This document shows positions 35,424 to 46,077 of a DNA stretch of 64,000 nt, one piece after another (within the stretch, counting starts at the first letter, position 1; each line of letters opens with the position of its first letter). The stretch comes from Odoribacter sp. (GTDB lineage: Bacteria > Bacteroidota > Bacteroidia > Bacteroidales > Muribaculaceae). The position numbers were made by a program, and so were the translations under genes. The notes beneath the pieces are model-generated. The model was not told the origin of the DNA. It searched no databases and saw only the letters and a program-made list of their open reading frames with translations. The DNA lies in contig JAMPHZ010000012.1 in the NCBI GenBank assembly GCA_023663145.1, forward strand, positions 1 through 64,000, read 5' to 3'.

Positions 35424-35492
35424 TCCGGGACTGCCATGCTACATGCGACCGCATCAGGCAGTCGCATAACTCAAATCCTGCTCTGAGTTCTA

Positions 35493-36125
35493 TCAGAAAT
35501 AGTTGTTGTAGTCCTTATACGAATATTTGACCAATGACCTGTATGCCGCCTCAGCGAATATCTGGGAGTCTTTGGCCGAATTATTAATAAACTCACCCAG
35601 AGTATTTGACTTCGCCGCGCTCTCCTCAAAGATCGTTCTCATATTAGGAAGGCTTTTCAACTCTTCAAGGATAGTATCATCAGGAATCCTGCCACCATAT
35701 AGATATCTTGAATACCATTGCAGCAGATTGCACATCTGGTAACTATCTTGTACAAATGAAAAATGATTGGAATTTACAAGCGTGACATACAACATTTGCT
35801 CAACGAGAGCCTTACGGTCAACCGACGTCAGGGGCAAAGTGCTTGATGCGTATTCCCTCAACACACCTTCAAAGTTTTCTGACTCCTTGCGAATATCCCA
35901 TGTCGAGGTCAATGTCCTTATTTTTACTGACATCGCAGTATAATATTTCAAGAAATCAGCGACTCCCGGGGTAAGCTGATCCAAGTCAACACCTTCCACA
36001 AAGCCATCGGTAACTTTATGGGTGTAAAGGGGGTAAAGTTTTTCACAGCGGGAAAGGTTTTGTCCATAGACTGCAAAAATACAGCTCCAAAACAGCATCA
36101 GGCTAAAAATTGTAATTCTTTTCAT
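35493..36125 (-). CDS. exported hypothetical protein, 210 aa
   Basis: Signal peptide (MKRITIFSLMLFWSCIFAVY, cleavage near G21-Q22), then a mostly helical domain with no motif I recognise. It has few cysteines, so it is not a lipoprotein. It overlaps the end of the GNAT gene by 4 bases and is therefore probably translated from the same message. It may act with that enzyme and the PHP phosphatase at the envelope, but nothing shows how. Confidence 0.65.
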   Translation of the reverse strand: MKRITIFSLMLFWSCIFAVYGQNLSRCEKLYPLYTHKVTDGFVEGVDLDQLTPGVADFLKYYTAMSVKIRTLTSTWDIRKESENFEGVLREYASSTLPLTSVDRKALVEQMLYVTLVNSNHFSFVQDSYQMCNLLQWYSRYLYGGRIPDDTILEELKSLPNMRTIFEESAAKSNTLGEFINNSAKDSQIFAEAAYRSLVKYSYKDYNNYF

Positions 36126-37078
36126 GATATTTTAATTGAAAATTCTTGATAAGGCACTCCTGAGCCACCTAAAGCGGCTTTTTGGGCATAGAGCCCTCTG
36201 TTTAATATTAACCCAGCCTCTTCATTGCTGGTACCAAAGTCAAAGTATCGTGAGCTACAACTGCTTATCAACCTATGGATAAGCGGAGTAAGAAGATTAA
36301 GCCTACGCCCCTCTTCAGTTGATGCTATATATTGGCAATGTGTCACCTGCGGCGATATAAATAACCATACCCCTGCCTGCATTTCACCTCCCAATCGCGC
36401 GGCATATAATTTTATATTGTCAGGAAATCGTGAAGCAAGCAATAGTAATTCCTCAAGCGAATGCACCGGCGCTGCCTCGTGCCGTACAGCCAGACAATCT
36501 ATAAGCATAGCATGGAACTCGGCATATCCCTGAGGTGTTGCAACCTCCTCATATTCGGCACATAACCGCGACGCCTTGACAAGTTGCCGCCGCTTCATTT
36601 CGTTGAAACCCGGATTGGCATCACACCGAATCGTTGTCGAGATATTACACGAAGTCATCACTGCTCCATGACGCCAAAGAGCATATATATCTTCGCCCGC
36701 AGGCATATCGGCATATATATAAGGTAGCGGCTTATAGTCAATCTCCTCTATTCCTTCTTCACGGCAACCGGTAATCCAACAATCAAAAAGGTCGAGCACC
36801 GCACAACAGTCTACATGGCGCGGAGGCAGAATCCATCCGCCATAAGTCAGCCCCTGATGGGAATGAAGCACCTTTCCGTCAGGGTCAATATTGGCCGGAA
36901 GCAAAGCTATTATACGGCTTCCTTTACGGGCCACCAACGAATGGTCAATAAACCGGTCGGAATGATAGTCCATAAACGGGCGCATGAACAGAAATGAGCC
37001 ATTACGGGCAGAAGCCACAAATCGATCCCACTCAGAAGCAAGTGCCGGAGAATAGCGCTCGATTGCAATACCGCTCAT
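36122..37078 (-). CDS. GNAT/FemAB-like acyltransferase
   Basis: A 318-aa soluble protein of the FemAB-like GNAT type (Acetyltransf_6 arrangement). The N-terminal half is degenerate GNAT (NGSFLFMRPFMDYHSDRF, LHSHQGLTYGGWILPP). The second half is the better-preserved one (AARLGGEMQAGVWLFIS, RYFDFGTSNEEAGLILNRGL). Such proteins transfer acyl or aminoacyl groups in peptidoglycan, exopolysaccharide or lipid modification. It is coupled by 4-base overlaps to the PHP phosphatase upstream and the secreted protein downstream. Confidence 0.78.
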   Translation of the reverse strand: MSGIAIERYSPALASEWDRFVASARNGSFLFMRPFMDYHSDRFIDHSLVARKGSRIIALLPANIDPDGKVLHSHQGLTYGGWILPPRHVDCCAVLDLFDCWITGCREEGIEEIDYKPLPYIYADMPAGEDIYALWRHGAVMTSCNISTTIRCDANPGFNEMKRRQLVKASRLCAEYEEVATPQGYAEFHAMLIDCLAVRHEAAPVHSLEELLLLASRFPDNIKLYAARLGGEMQAGVWLFISPQVTHCQYIASTEEGRRLNLLTPLIHRLISSCSSRYFDFGTSNEEAGLILNRGLYAQKAALGGSGVPYQEFSIKIS

Positions 37079-37809
37079 ATCATATCATTGCCTGTGCGGC
37101 CGGCAAGGGCTGAGCGGTGCCGCAGGTAATCCTTGGATGCGAGATAACGGTCTATCGCATCGGCGTGGCTGTGGCGGTGAAGGTCCGATCCTATATAATC
37201 GACAAGATCCCGTTCAATAAGCCACTCGGCGATGCGTTTTTCATCGCGGCCATAATATCCGGCAAGACTAAGCAGATTTATTTGGAATTTTGTCCCGCCA
37301 TTGTGAATAGCCTCATAACGGTCTTTCCTTGAATAATAGTAAGAATAGCGCTCCGGATGCACCAATATTGGTTGAAAGCCCTTGACCTGCAAGTCAAAAA
37401 GAAGCTGATCAAGATTCCATGGCTCCTGCATGAACGAATTTTCAACAAGCAGGCGGTTACCGGGAAGTGTCATAAGCGTCCCTTCCTCAAGATTTTTCAT
37501 AAACAGATCATCAATACGGTATTCAGCGGAGTTGCCAAGTTTTATCTGATTACTTCTCTCTGTGAGTTCATGCTGCAAAACGCCACGGGCTGCAGCTACG
37601 GTATCCGGAGTATTGGGAAATGTACCGTAAGTGACATGTGGCGATGCTATTATACGTTCTACGCCCCACCCCTGCATTCGTTCAATCAGTTCCACCGAAG
37701 TATTCACATCTGGAGAGCCGTCATCAATGCCCGGGAGCACGTGACAATGAATATCGGTTGTAAACCAAAGTTTTTCGGGTTTTGACTTTTTAGTGAACAG
37801 GTTGAACAT
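37075..37809 (-). CDS. CpsB/CapC-type PHP-domain tyrosine-protein phosphatase
   Basis: A 244-aa metal-dependent PHP phosphatase of the kind that dephosphorylates tyrosine kinases controlling capsule export. Metal ligands are visible in TTDIHCHVLPGIDDG (residues 17-31), ASPHVTYG, LLVENSFM, PILVHPERY and the late DYIGSDLHRHSH. No cognate tyrosine kinase or capsule cluster lies in the window. It is first in a three-gene operon. Confidence 0.9.
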   Translation of the reverse strand: MFNLFTKKSKPEKLWFTTDIHCHVLPGIDDGSPDVNTSVELIERMQGWGVERIIASPHVTYGTFPNTPDTVAAARGVLQHELTERSNQIKLGNSAEYRIDDLFMKNLEEGTLMTLPGNRLLVENSFMQEPWNLDQLLFDLQVKGFQPILVHPERYSYYYSRKDRYEAIHNGGTKFQINLLSLAGYYGRDEKRIAEWLIERDLVDYIGSDLHRHSHADAIDRYLASKDYLRHRSALAGRTGNDMI

Positions 37810-37832
37810 ATCGGTTGCAAAAGTTTATAGAG

Positions 37833-37863
37833 CAAAGGTACACAAAAGAAGTGATATAACAAA
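37833..37863 (-). promoter_or_regulatory. promoter of the PHP phosphatase operon
   Basis: TTTG (37863-37860), 19 bases, TACCTTTG (37840-37833) on the minus strand, 24 bases before the ATG. Confidence 0.68.
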
Positions 37864-37864
37864 A

Positions 37865-37894
37865 CAATGCGCCCTTTTTGACTCGGGCGCATTG
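37865..37894 (-). terminator. terminator of the lipoprotein gene
   Basis: Stem CAATGCGCCC (37865-37874) / GGGCGCATTG (37885-37894), followed on the minus strand by TTTTGTTAT. Confidence 0.75.
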
Positions 37895-37924
37895 CTTATA
37901 TCAGGAAGATAGGGAGAATGAGCA

Positions 37925-38407
37925 TTATTTGGAGGGATCTGTATCACGCAACGATGGTTCAGCGGTGAATGATGTCACACCACCGGCAGGAATGTCAGAT
38001 GCCGAAGCAACTACCTGCACATTGAACGCCTGCATTGCAAAAGCCGGAGTCTTGTCAACAGCATATACGGGAGAATAAATCTCAAGAAGATGCTCGCCAA
38101 GAGGGGTCTCAGGTGACACATATATCTCGAATGCAAACGGATCTGACGCGCTCACGCCCAACCGCTGATAATCCCAGAAGTACTCAGCATAGGTAATCAG
38201 GGCTTCCTTACCCTTCTCGTTGTTAACAACCTTTATACCATCAATGGTAAACGTTTCACCGGCGACAACATATATAGTACCATCAACATAAGATGCATCA
38301 GATATATCAATGATAAAGTCAACATCGGGCAGATCATTGTCATCATCACATGCGGTGAAACCAATCAGCGGCAGTGCAAAAATAAATAGATAAAACAGTC
38401 TTTTCAT
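37925..38407 (-). CDS. putative lipoprotein, 160 aa
   Basis: From the ATG at 38407 the protein opens MKRLFYLFIFALPLIGFTAC, a lipoprotein signal with Cys20. Acidic residues follow the Cys (DDDNDLPD), as in Bacteroidetes surface lipoproteins. The rest is beta-rich (FIIDISDASYVDGTIYVVAG, GEHLLEIYSPVYAVDKTP), about one Ig-like domain. The longer upstream frame adds 28 residues that do not look natural. Single gene, function unknown. Confidence 0.78.
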   Translation of the reverse strand: MKRLFYLFIFALPLIGFTACDDDNDLPDVDFIIDISDASYVDGTIYVVAGETFTIDGIKVVNNEKGKEALITYAEYFWDYQRLGVSASDPFAFEIYVSPETPLGEHLLEIYSPVYAVDKTPAFAMQAFNVQVVASASDIPAGGVTSFTAEPSLRDTDPSK

Positions 38408-38549
38408 AACCTTGAATTTTGGAATTTTAGTGTGTGCTTTGATATGTTGGCAGCAAGGATTTCCCAACTGCTTAATATATAACTCGCACAAGTGGCTTTT
38501 GGTTCATATCTTCATAGCCCGCAGTTATAAAAATAATTTTCACAAAATT

Positions 38550-38586
38550 AAAGAAGCGACACCATATATGCAGGAATCGCTTCTTT
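38550..38586 (-). terminator. terminator of clpB
   Basis: Perfect stem AAAGAAGCGA (38550-38559) / TCGCTTCTTT (38577-38586), continuing on the minus strand into TTTAATTTTG, just after the clpB stop. Confidence 0.72.
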
Positions 38587-38607
38587 AACAATAAACTATA
38601 GGTATAG

Positions 38608-41208
38608 TCATTCGTTCTTGAACACAAGGGTATCACCGGTCTTGTCATAGTCAATCACAATCGGAGTATCTCGATTGACATTCTGCGCAAGGATATCTTT
38701 TGACAAGCGGTTCAGTACAAGTCTGTGAATAGCGCGCTTAACAGGCCGGGCACCGAATTCCGGATCGAATCCCTCATCAGCGAGGAAGGAAAGAGCGGCA
38801 GGTGTAACCCTAAGATCTATTCCTCCTGATGCCTTGACCATCTTCTGTATACCCTTGATTTGAAGACCTACGATCTCCTCGATCTCAGTGCGGTTAAGCG
38901 GCGTGAACATTATAATCTCATCGATACGGTTGAGGAACTCGGGACGGATGGTTTGTTTGAGCATCTCAAGCACCTGTTCCTTAGTTTTTTCTATGGTTTC
39001 CGTCTTATTCTCATCAGTCATCTTGGCGAAGTTATCGCGAATAAGAGACGAACCCATGTTAGAGGTCATGATGATGATAGTGTTCTTGAAATTGACGTTT
39101 CTACCCTTGTTATCGGTAAGACGGCCGTCATCAAGCACTTGAAGCAATATATTGAATACATCGGGATGTGCTTTTTCTATCTCGTCGAAAAGCACGACCG
39201 AATAGGGCTTGCGTCGCACAGCCTCGGTAAGCTGCCCACCCTCGTCATAGCCTACATATCCCGGAGGAGCTCCTACAAGGCGCGACACTGTGTGCTTTTC
39301 CTGATATTCACTCATATCGATACGGGTCATCATATTCTCGTCATCGAAAAGGTATTCTGCAAGGGCCTTAGCCAACTCAGTCTTACCTACACCTGTAGTA
39401 CCCAGAAATATAAAGGATCCTATGGGGCGCTTGGGATCATTCAAACCCGCACGCGAACGCCGCACTGCATCAGCTATAGCTGCAATGGCCTCCTCCTGAC
39501 CAACTACACGCGAGTGAAGTTCCTCCTCAAGATGTAACAGTTTATCCTTCTCGCTTTGAACCATTTTATTCACAGGAATACCCGTCCAACGCGAAACTAC
39601 ATCGGCGATATCCTCGGCATCGACTTCCTCTTTTATAAGAGCCTTGTCACCTTGCATATCCTTGAGTTGCTCCTGAATGGTAACATTTTCCTGTTCCTTG
39701 GCCTGGATACGCGAGTAGCGTATCTCGGCAACCTTGGCATAGTCACCTTCACGCTCGGCACGCTCCGCTTCAAAACCAAGTTGCTCAATATCTATCTTAT
39801 TCTGTTGGATGCGGTTGATGAGATCTTTCTCGGCTTTCCATTTTGCCGAATATTCCTTCTCCTCCTCTCGGAGCATCGCAATTTCCTTCTCGATTTCCTT
39901 AACCTTATCCTTCATGCCCTCACGCTTGATGGCCTCCCGTTCAATTTCTTTCTGGGCTATACGGCGTGTTATATCATCAAGAGCCTGAGGCACCGAATCA
40001 ATTTCAAGCTTCAGCTTTGAAGCGGCTTCATCAATAAGATCAATGGCCTTGTCAGGAAGGAAGCGATCAGTGATATATCGTTCGGAAAGCTGCACAGCCG
40101 CGACAATAGCCTCGTCACGGATACGCACCTTATGGTGATTTTCATAACGTTCTTTCAGTCCGCGCAATATTGCTATCGCGCTCAGCTCATCCGGCTCATT
40201 CACCATTACCTTCTGGAAACGACGTTCAAGAGCCTTATCTTTCTCAAAATATTTCTGGTACTCATCAAGTGTTGTGGCACCGATCGAACGCAACTCGCCA
40301 CGAGCCAGAGCAGGCTTTAAAATATTGGCGGCATCCATAGCACCTTCTCCCTTGCCGGCACCGACCAATGTATGTATCTCATCAATAAAAAGTATGATTT
40401 CGCCATCAGCACCGGTAACCTCATTCACAATAGCCTTGAGGCGTTCTTCAAATTCACCCTTATACTTGGCACCTGCCACAAGGGCACCCATATCAAGTGA
40501 ATATATCTGTTTTGTCCTCAGATTCTCAGGGACATCGCCTCGCACTATGCGGTGAGCCAAGCCCTCGGCGATGGCCGTTTTTCCGGTACCGGGTTCACCG
40601 ATAAGCATCGGGTTATTCTTTGTTCGGCGGCTAAGGATCTGGAGCACCCGACGAATCTCCTCATCCCGCCCTATCACGGGATCGAGCTTACCTGTGCGGG
40701 CCCGTTCGTTAAGATTTATCGCATACTTTGACAAGGCATTATATGTCTCCTCTGCACTTTGATCGGTAGCTTTACGCCCCTTGCGAAGCTCATCTACAGC
40801 AGCCTGCAATTCCTTTCGCCCAAGGCCGGCATCTTTAAGGATCTTTGATGCCGGAGAGTCAATATCAAAGATCGCCATAAGCAACGCTTCAAGAGTGACA
40901 TATTCGTCACCCTGCTTCTTGGCGATATCAAGAGCTTTCTGCAACACATCATTAGACGTACGGCTCAGATAGGGTTCTCCTCCGCTAACCCGCGGCAGAG
41001 CAGCCATCTCACGGTCAATCATGGATGCTACACTCTGAGGATTGGCTCCGATCTTCTGAAATATGAATTTAACCAAAGAATCGCCTTCCTCGACCACACC
41101 CTTAAGGAGCGCCACCGGTTCTATTGCCTGAGCGCCCGCCGATCGCGTGATCTCAACAGCTTTCTGAATAGCCTCTTGCGACTTAATTGTAAAATTATTA
41201 AAATTCAT
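38608..41208 (-). CDS. clpB: disaggregase chaperone ClpB
   Basis: A Hsp100 hexameric ATPase that pulls apart protein aggregates with DnaK. 866 residues. The N-domain ([16 protein letters not shown]...) is followed by AAA-1 with Walker [16 protein letters not shown]. The coiled-coil middle domain spans about residues 405-525. AAA-2 has [15 protein letters not shown] and the pore and sensor motifs ([24 protein letters not shown]). There is no ClpP-binding IGF/L loop apparent, as expected for ClpB. It is transcribed alone, and I see no clear CIRCE element upstream. The 214-base gap to parC holds only promoters: a TAAATTTG box at 41392-41399 faces parC. Confidence 0.97.
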   Translation of the reverse strand: MNFNNFTIKSQEAIQKAVEITRSAGAQAIEPVALLKGVVEEGDSLVKFIFQKIGANPQSVASMIDREMAALPRVSGGEPYLSRTSNDVLQKALDIAKKQGDEYVTLEALLMAIFDIDSPASKILKDAGLGRKELQAAVDELRKGRKATDQSAEETYNALSKYAINLNERARTGKLDPVIGRDEEIRRVLQILSRRTKNNPMLIGEPGTGKTAIAEGLAHRIVRGDVPENLRTKQIYSLDMGALVAGAKYKGEFEERLKAIVNEVTGADGEIILFIDEIHTLVGAGKGEGAMDAANILKPALARGELRSIGATTLDEYQKYFEKDKALERRFQKVMVNEPDELSAIAILRGLKERYENHHKVRIRDEAIVAAVQLSERYITDRFLPDKAIDLIDEAASKLKLEIDSVPQALDDITRRIAQKEIEREAIKREGMKDKVKEIEKEIAMLREEEKEYSAKWKAEKDLINRIQQNKIDIEQLGFEAERAEREGDYAKVAEIRYSRIQAKEQENVTIQEQLKDMQGDKALIKEEVDAEDIADVVSRWTGIPVNKMVQSEKDKLLHLEEELHSRVVGQEEAIAAIADAVRRSRAGLNDPKRPIGSFIFLGTTGVGKTELAKALAEYLFDDENMMTRIDMSEYQEKHTVSRLVGAPPGYVGYDEGGQLTEAVRRKPYSVVLFDEIEKAHPDVFNILLQVLDDGRLTDNKGRNVNFKNTIIIMTSNMGSSLIRDNFAKMTDENKTETIEKTKEQVLEMLKQTIRPEFLNRIDEIIMFTPLNRTEIEEIVGLQIKGIQKMVKASGGIDLRVTPAALSFLADEGFDPEFGARPVKRAIHRLVLNRLSKDILAQNVNRDTPIVIDYDKTGDTLVFKNE

Positions 41209-41422
41209 AGTTGAATTTTTTATGGTTTTCTATGGATATTTTGTCTTTCACTTATTTTATATCATAACAACTTACGTGCCACTTTAGTTTTTATGCCAAT
41301 ATGGCACAGCAAATATCGGTAACTTACCAAATTTTAACCTGAGTGACAATAAAATGGATGTACCGGGAAGCATAAATCCATTTTTTTTGCGTAAATTTGC
41401 ATCAATGCCTTAAAAATACAAT

Positions 41423-44134
41423 ATGACCGACGATTTTAACCCTTTGGATCCTGAAGACACCCAAGCCGTTGGCGAGGAGAATATCGGCAATGACGCTCGC
41501 AACGACACCACCGCCCCCCTGCGCCCTTATACCGCCCCTGAAGACGTAGTCAGACACCACTTGCGCGGAATGTTTCAGACATGGTTTCTCGACTATGCCT
41601 CATATGTGATCCTTGAACGCGCCGTTCCCAATATTGATGACGGCCTCAAGCCGGTGCAGCGCCGTATACTGCACTCGATGAAGACGCTTGATGACCGACG
41701 CATGAACAAAGTCGCCAACATCGTAGGCAACACCATGCAATATCACCCTCATGGCGACGCTTCAATAAACGATGCTCTCGTGCAATTGGGACAGAAAGAG
41801 CTCCTCGTAGAGACACAGGGTAACTGGGGCAACATACTTACCGGAGCCTCAGCGGCTGCAGGCCGATACATCGAGGCACGCCTGTCTCAGTTTGCACTCG
41901 ACACCCTGTACAGCCCTAAAGTAACAGAGTGGACATGGAGTTACGACGGCCGAAAAAAAGAACCTGTGACATTGCCATCAAAATTCCCGGTGCTGCTTGC
42001 ACAAGGAGCTGAAGGCATTGCTGTAGGGTTGTCTTCCAAGATTCTCCCTCATAATTTCAACGAAATTCTTGATGCTCTCATAGCCCATCTGCGCGGGGAG
42101 GAATTCACGTTGCTCCCCGACTTCCCTACCGGTGGGTTTATTGACGTGTCACGTTACAATGACGGTGCACGTGGCGGAGTCCTCAAGGTAAGAGCCAAGA
42201 TTGAAAAGGTAGACAACCGCACTCTCGCAATCACTGAAATACCTTTCGGCCGCACTACCGGCACAGTAATCGAGTCAATAATCAAGGCATTTGAAAAAGG
42301 CAAAATAAAAATCCGTCGCGTCGATGACAATACATCTGAGCAAGCACGCATTGTGGTGCACTTGCTACCAAATACATCAAGTGACCGCGCTATCGACGCA
42401 CTATACGCTTTTACCGATTGCGAAGTAAGCATATCACCCAACTGCTGCGTAATCAATGGTGAAAAACCCGAATTCCTGGGCGTAAGCGATGTGTTGCGGC
42501 ACAGTGCCGACCGCGCGGTGGAAATAATGAAAGCCGAGTTGCGCATCGAGCTTGATGAGTTGCGCGAACAACTCTTCTTCGCATCGCTCGAGCGTATCTT
42601 CATCGAGCAACGCATTTATGAAGACAAGGAATATAAGCACGCTGAAAATCTTGACGCCGCAATAGCTCACGTTGACAATCGTCTGAGGCCTTTCACCGGT
42701 GATTTTGTAAGAGAAGTCACACGTGATGACATCATCGCCCTCTTTGAGATAAAGATGAAGCGTATCTTCAAGTTCAATAGCGAGGATGCTGACCGCCGCA
42801 TCACCAACCTGCGCACGCAGATAGACGAAGTGCTTTACAATCTGGAACACACCGTAAAGTACGCAATCGACTGGTATATAAAGCTGAAAGAGAAATACGG
42901 GGATCTCTATCCCCGGCGCACAACGGTGCGAGGATTCGACAATATCCGGGCCGAACGCGTTGCTGAGGCCAACGAGAAACTGTATATCAACCGCGCCGAA
43001 GGGTTTATTGGCACCGGTCTCAAGAAAGATGAGTATGTGTGCAACTGTTCCGACATCGACGACATCATCCTATTCTATCGGTCAGGCAAATACAAGATAG
43101 TGAAAGTACAGGAAAAACTGTTTGTCGACAAAGGCGTAATACATCTTGGGGTATTCAAGAAGAATGATGAACGAACCACATATAACGCCATCTACCGCGA
43201 CGGTCGTGACGGCGCCTACATGATGAAAAGGTTCCATGCCACAGGCCTTACACGCGACCGCGAGTACGACCTCACAGGAGGTGCGACCGGGAGCAAAGTG
43301 GTATGGTTCACTGCCAATCCGAATGGAGAGGCCGAACAGGTAAAAGTAATTCTTAAACCACGGCGAGGGCTGAAAAAGTTGCAGATCGACATTGACTTCG
43401 CCGATCTCGCCATAAAGAACCGTTCGGCCAAAGGTAATCTTGTAACGCGCAATGAGGTGCAGCGCATCGCACTCAAAGGTCACGGTGTCTCGACACTTGG
43501 AGGCTTGCAGGTATGGTTTGATCCGGATGTGCTGAGACTCAACACTGAAGGGCGCGGCATCCTTTTAGGTGAATTTACCGGAGGCGACATGGTGCTTGTA
43601 ATCACACGCAATGGCGAATTTTTCACTACCTCTTTTGACATCACCAACCACTACGACGACAATATATTGCGTATTGAGAAATTCGATCCTGACAAGGTCT
43701 GGACTGCAGTATTGAATGATGCTGACCAAGGATTCCCCTATATAAAACGTTTCAAATTCGAGGCATCAGCCAAACACCAACGCTATCTGACCGACAATGA
43801 AAAATCATCACTCATTGCACTGAGCGATAACAAAGGCGCCATGTTCAAGGTGATTTTCGGCGGCAGCGATGCTTTCCGCGAACCTTTGGAAATTGATGCC
43901 GAGGAATTCATCGGATTAAAATCATTCAAAGCACGCGGCAAGCGCCTCACCACGTTCACGGTGGAAGCGGTGGAGGAACTTGAGCCCAAGATAAACCCGG
44001 AAACCGAGGATGAAATTGACACCACCGATGGCAACAATATCGAACACGAGAATGTCGATACTGAAGGATTAACCGGACAAAGCGATGATGAGATACGCGA
44101 CGAGTTCTCGGGGCAGCAACGTCTTTTCGATTGA
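41423..44134 (+). CDS. parC: DNA topoisomerase IV subunit A
   Basis: The DNA-cutting subunit of a type IIA topoisomerase that unlinks daughter chromosomes. 903 residues. The catalytic tyrosine region is in YIEARLSQFALDTLYS. The N-terminal breakage domain has DYASYVILERAVPNIDDGLK and MQYHPHGDASINDAL. The C-terminal domain lacks a clear GyrA box, which favours ParC over GyrA. The partner parE is not in the window. The stop overlaps the next gene's ATG by one base. Confidence 0.93.
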   Translation: MTDDFNPLDPEDTQAVGEENIGNDARNDTTAPLRPYTAPEDVVRHHLRGMFQTWFLDYASYVILERAVPNIDDGLKPVQRRILHSMKTLDDRRMNKVANIVGNTMQYHPHGDASINDALVQLGQKELLVETQGNWGNILTGASAAAGRYIEARLSQFALDTLYSPKVTEWTWSYDGRKKEPVTLPSKFPVLLAQGAEGIAVGLSSKILPHNFNEILDALIAHLRGEEFTLLPDFPTGGFIDVSRYNDGARGGVLKVRAKIEKVDNRTLAITEIPFGRTTGTVIESIIKAFEKGKIKIRRVDDNTSEQARIVVHLLPNTSSDRAIDALYAFTDCEVSISPNCCVINGEKPEFLGVSDVLRHSADRAVEIMKAELRIELDELREQLFFASLERIFIEQRIYEDKEYKHAENLDAAIAHVDNRLRPFTGDFVREVTRDDIIALFEIKMKRIFKFNSEDADRRITNLRTQIDEVLYNLEHTVKYAIDWYIKLKEKYGDLYPRRTTVRGFDNIRAERVAEANEKLYINRAEGFIGTGLKKDEYVCNCSDIDDIILFYRSGKYKIVKVQEKLFVDKGVIHLGVFKKNDERTTYNAIYRDGRDGAYMMKRFHATGLTRDREYDLTGGATGSKVVWFTANPNGEAEQVKVILKPRRGLKKLQIDIDFADLAIKNRSAKGNLVTRNEVQRIALKGHGVSTLGGLQVWFDPDVLRLNTEGRGILLGEFTGGDMVLVITRNGEFFTTSFDITNHYDDNILRIEKFDPDKVWTAVLNDADQGFPYIKRFKFEASAKHQRYLTDNEKSSLIALSDNKGAMFKVIFGGSDAFREPLEIDAEEFIGLKSFKARGKRLTTFTVEAVEELEPKINPETEDEIDTTDGNNIEHENVDTEGLTGQSDDEIRDEFSGQQRLFD

Positions 44135-45006
44135 TGAAAATGCCACGGTATCTATCGGTCATATTAACAGCTTTATGTTTTTGTGCGGCTGCACACGCGT
44201 CTGTTACACCCGATAGCAATTTAACAGTCTTGCGCCCTGTAGTCTCCGCATATACCGTTCAGGCAGGGACCTCTCACCTGCGCGACACATATCTCACACC
44301 TGTCAAATACACAGGATGGTCTGTCTCACTTGACTATGAGAGGTTTCAATCAATGAAATTCAGCCCGGAAAACTGGATAATGCGACTTCAAGGCAACATA
44401 TCTGTAGGCGCTGCAGAGAATCCATCGAAGTCGGCTACAATGTGGAGTCTTGACTTCACACCATCATGGGCCATGATGAGGCGATTCAAGGTGGACGCCG
44501 CGCCAGGCCTTGCATTTGCCGCCGGCGGAATAGCCAAAGCTGATCTGGGCGTACTTTATCTTGCCCGCAACAGCAATAACCCGGCAAGCGCGAAAGCAGC
44601 CGTTACCATAGGCGTCACAGCAATGGCCGTGTATAATACAACCATAGGGAAACTGCCGGTAACATTGCGCTACCAACCGTCGCTGCCAGTCGCAGGTGTA
44701 TTTTTTGCTCCTGATTACGATGAGCTATACTATGAGATATGGCTTGGGAACCATAGAAATCTTTGCAGATGCGCATGGCCGGGCAGCTACATCGATCTCG
44801 AAAATTTAATTACCGCCGACCTGCACTTCGGGTCCACGTCACTGCGGCTTGGGTATCGCAACAGGGTATTTTCGACCAAAGCGGCCGGCATTGTTAGCCG
44901 TCGTGTCGACCACTCATTCGTCATAGGTATCTCCACCGAATGGCTTTCACTCCATAGCACAGGGAAACGCATGCCCGACGGTCGCATAATTTCAGCATTC
45001 TATTAA
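44134..45006 (+). CDS. DUF3316 family exported protein
   Basis: About 290 residues with a signal peptide (RYLSVILTALCFCAAAHA) and a beta-rich remainder with alternating aromatic strands, typical of small outer-membrane barrels. The pattern matches DUF3316 of Bacteroidales (VVSAYTVQAGTSHLRDTYLT near the start, PVTLRYQPSLPVAGVFF in the middle). Start at ATG 44134, coupled to parC by a TGATG overlap. Function unknown. The S41 protease gene follows after 2 bases. Confidence 0.8.
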   Translation: MKMPRYLSVILTALCFCAAAHASVTPDSNLTVLRPVVSAYTVQAGTSHLRDTYLTPVKYTGWSVSLDYERFQSMKFSPENWIMRLQGNISVGAAENPSKSATMWSLDFTPSWAMMRRFKVDAAPGLAFAAGGIAKADLGVLYLARNSNNPASAKAAVTIGVTAMAVYNTTIGKLPVTLRYQPSLPVAGVFFAPDYDELYYEIWLGNHRNLCRCAWPGSYIDLENLITADLHFGSTSLRLGYRNRVFSTKAAGIVSRRVDHSFVIGISTEWLSLHSTGKRMPDGRIISAFY

Positions 45007-45008
45007 TC

Positions 45009-46061
45009 ATGAAATACCTTGCCAGGTTATTAGCGGCAATAATTATTCTCCCGCTTGCTTTCACATCCTGCCATAAGGTGGATGAGTGGGATAACAACCC
45101 CGTAGGCAATTTTGACGCCCTGTGGAATATCATCGACAGGCATTACTGTTTCTTCAGGGAGAAAAACATAAATTGGGACTCCGTCTACACCGAGTACAGG
45201 CCACGCGTCAATGGCGGGACTACATCGGTTGAACTATTCCAGATATGTTCTTCCATGCTTGATGAACTACGCGACGGACATGTAAACCTTTCAGGATGGT
45301 ACGCGACCTCATATTATAAAAAATGGTGGTCTGATTATCCTCAGAATTACAACAACAGGCTTGTTGAAGAGAATTATCTGCATTTTTCCCAATTGCAACG
45401 CAATGGCCTCAGCTATTACATCCTGCGCGACTCGGTAGCTTATATCAGGTATCCTTCATTCTCGGTATCGCCCGGAGAAAGCACTCTTGACTGGGCAATA
45501 GCGATCCTTGCCAAATGTCCGGCAATGATTATCGACATCCGCGACAATGGAGGCGGCAATCTCACAAATGTAGAAATGATCGTGCGCCGGTTTATTGACC
45601 GACGTATTCTTGCCGGATACATCACTCACAAGTCAGGCGAAGCACACGATGCATTTTCAGAGCCGTACGCATTCTATTTCGATCCGGCGCCAGAAGGGCG
45701 CATGAGATGGAAAAAGCCGGTAGTTGTACTCACCAACCGCAGCACATTCAGTGCTGCAAATAATTTTGCTTCCGTAATGTCTCTGCTGCCCCAGGTTAAG
45801 ATTGTCGGCGATCACACCGGCGGAGGATCAGGCCTGCCGTTCAGTTCAGAACTTCCATGCGGATGGGGGATCCGCTTCTCAGCCTCACCGGTATATGATG
45901 CCAATATGGTCACCACGGAATTTGGCATAGCACCCGACATTCACGTTGATCTGGATACCGAACAAGCCTTGGCAGGCATTGACACGATGCTTGAGACTGC
46001 TATTGACGCCGCCCTTGACATGGCCGGAATATCTCCATCTGCGCCAGGCCAGGACAATTGA
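45009..46061 (+). CDS. S41 family serine protease, lipoprotein
   Basis: A 350-aa C-terminal-processing-type peptidase. The lipobox is in LLAAIIILPLAFTSCHKVDE (Cys21), so it is membrane-anchored. An N-terminal S41 helical segment (NFDALWNIIDRHYCFF) precedes the protease fold. The catalytic Ser is in VVLTNRSTFSAANNFASVM, and the following GDHTGGGSGLPFSSEL is typical. No PDZ domain is evident, as in tricorn-core or CPP-2-like S41 members. It probably trims envelope proteins. It forms an operon with the DUF3316 gene. Confidence 0.9.
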   Translation: MKYLARLLAAIIILPLAFTSCHKVDEWDNNPVGNFDALWNIIDRHYCFFREKNINWDSVYTEYRPRVNGGTTSVELFQICSSMLDELRDGHVNLSGWYATSYYKKWWSDYPQNYNNRLVEENYLHFSQLQRNGLSYYILRDSVAYIRYPSFSVSPGESTLDWAIAILAKCPAMIIDIRDNGGGNLTNVEMIVRRFIDRRILAGYITHKSGEAHDAFSEPYAFYFDPAPEGRMRWKKPVVVLTNRSTFSAANNFASVMSLLPQVKIVGDHTGGGSGLPFSSELPCGWGIRFSASPVYDANMVTTEFGIAPDIHVDLDTEQALAGIDTMLETAIDAALDMAGISPSAPGQDN

Positions 46062-46077
46062 CCGACAGCTTGTCTTT

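Noticed and set aside
38860..40020. Plus-strand ORFs of 225 and 154 residues inside clpB
   Set aside because: They lie opposite a fully conserved gene and have no recognisable domain.
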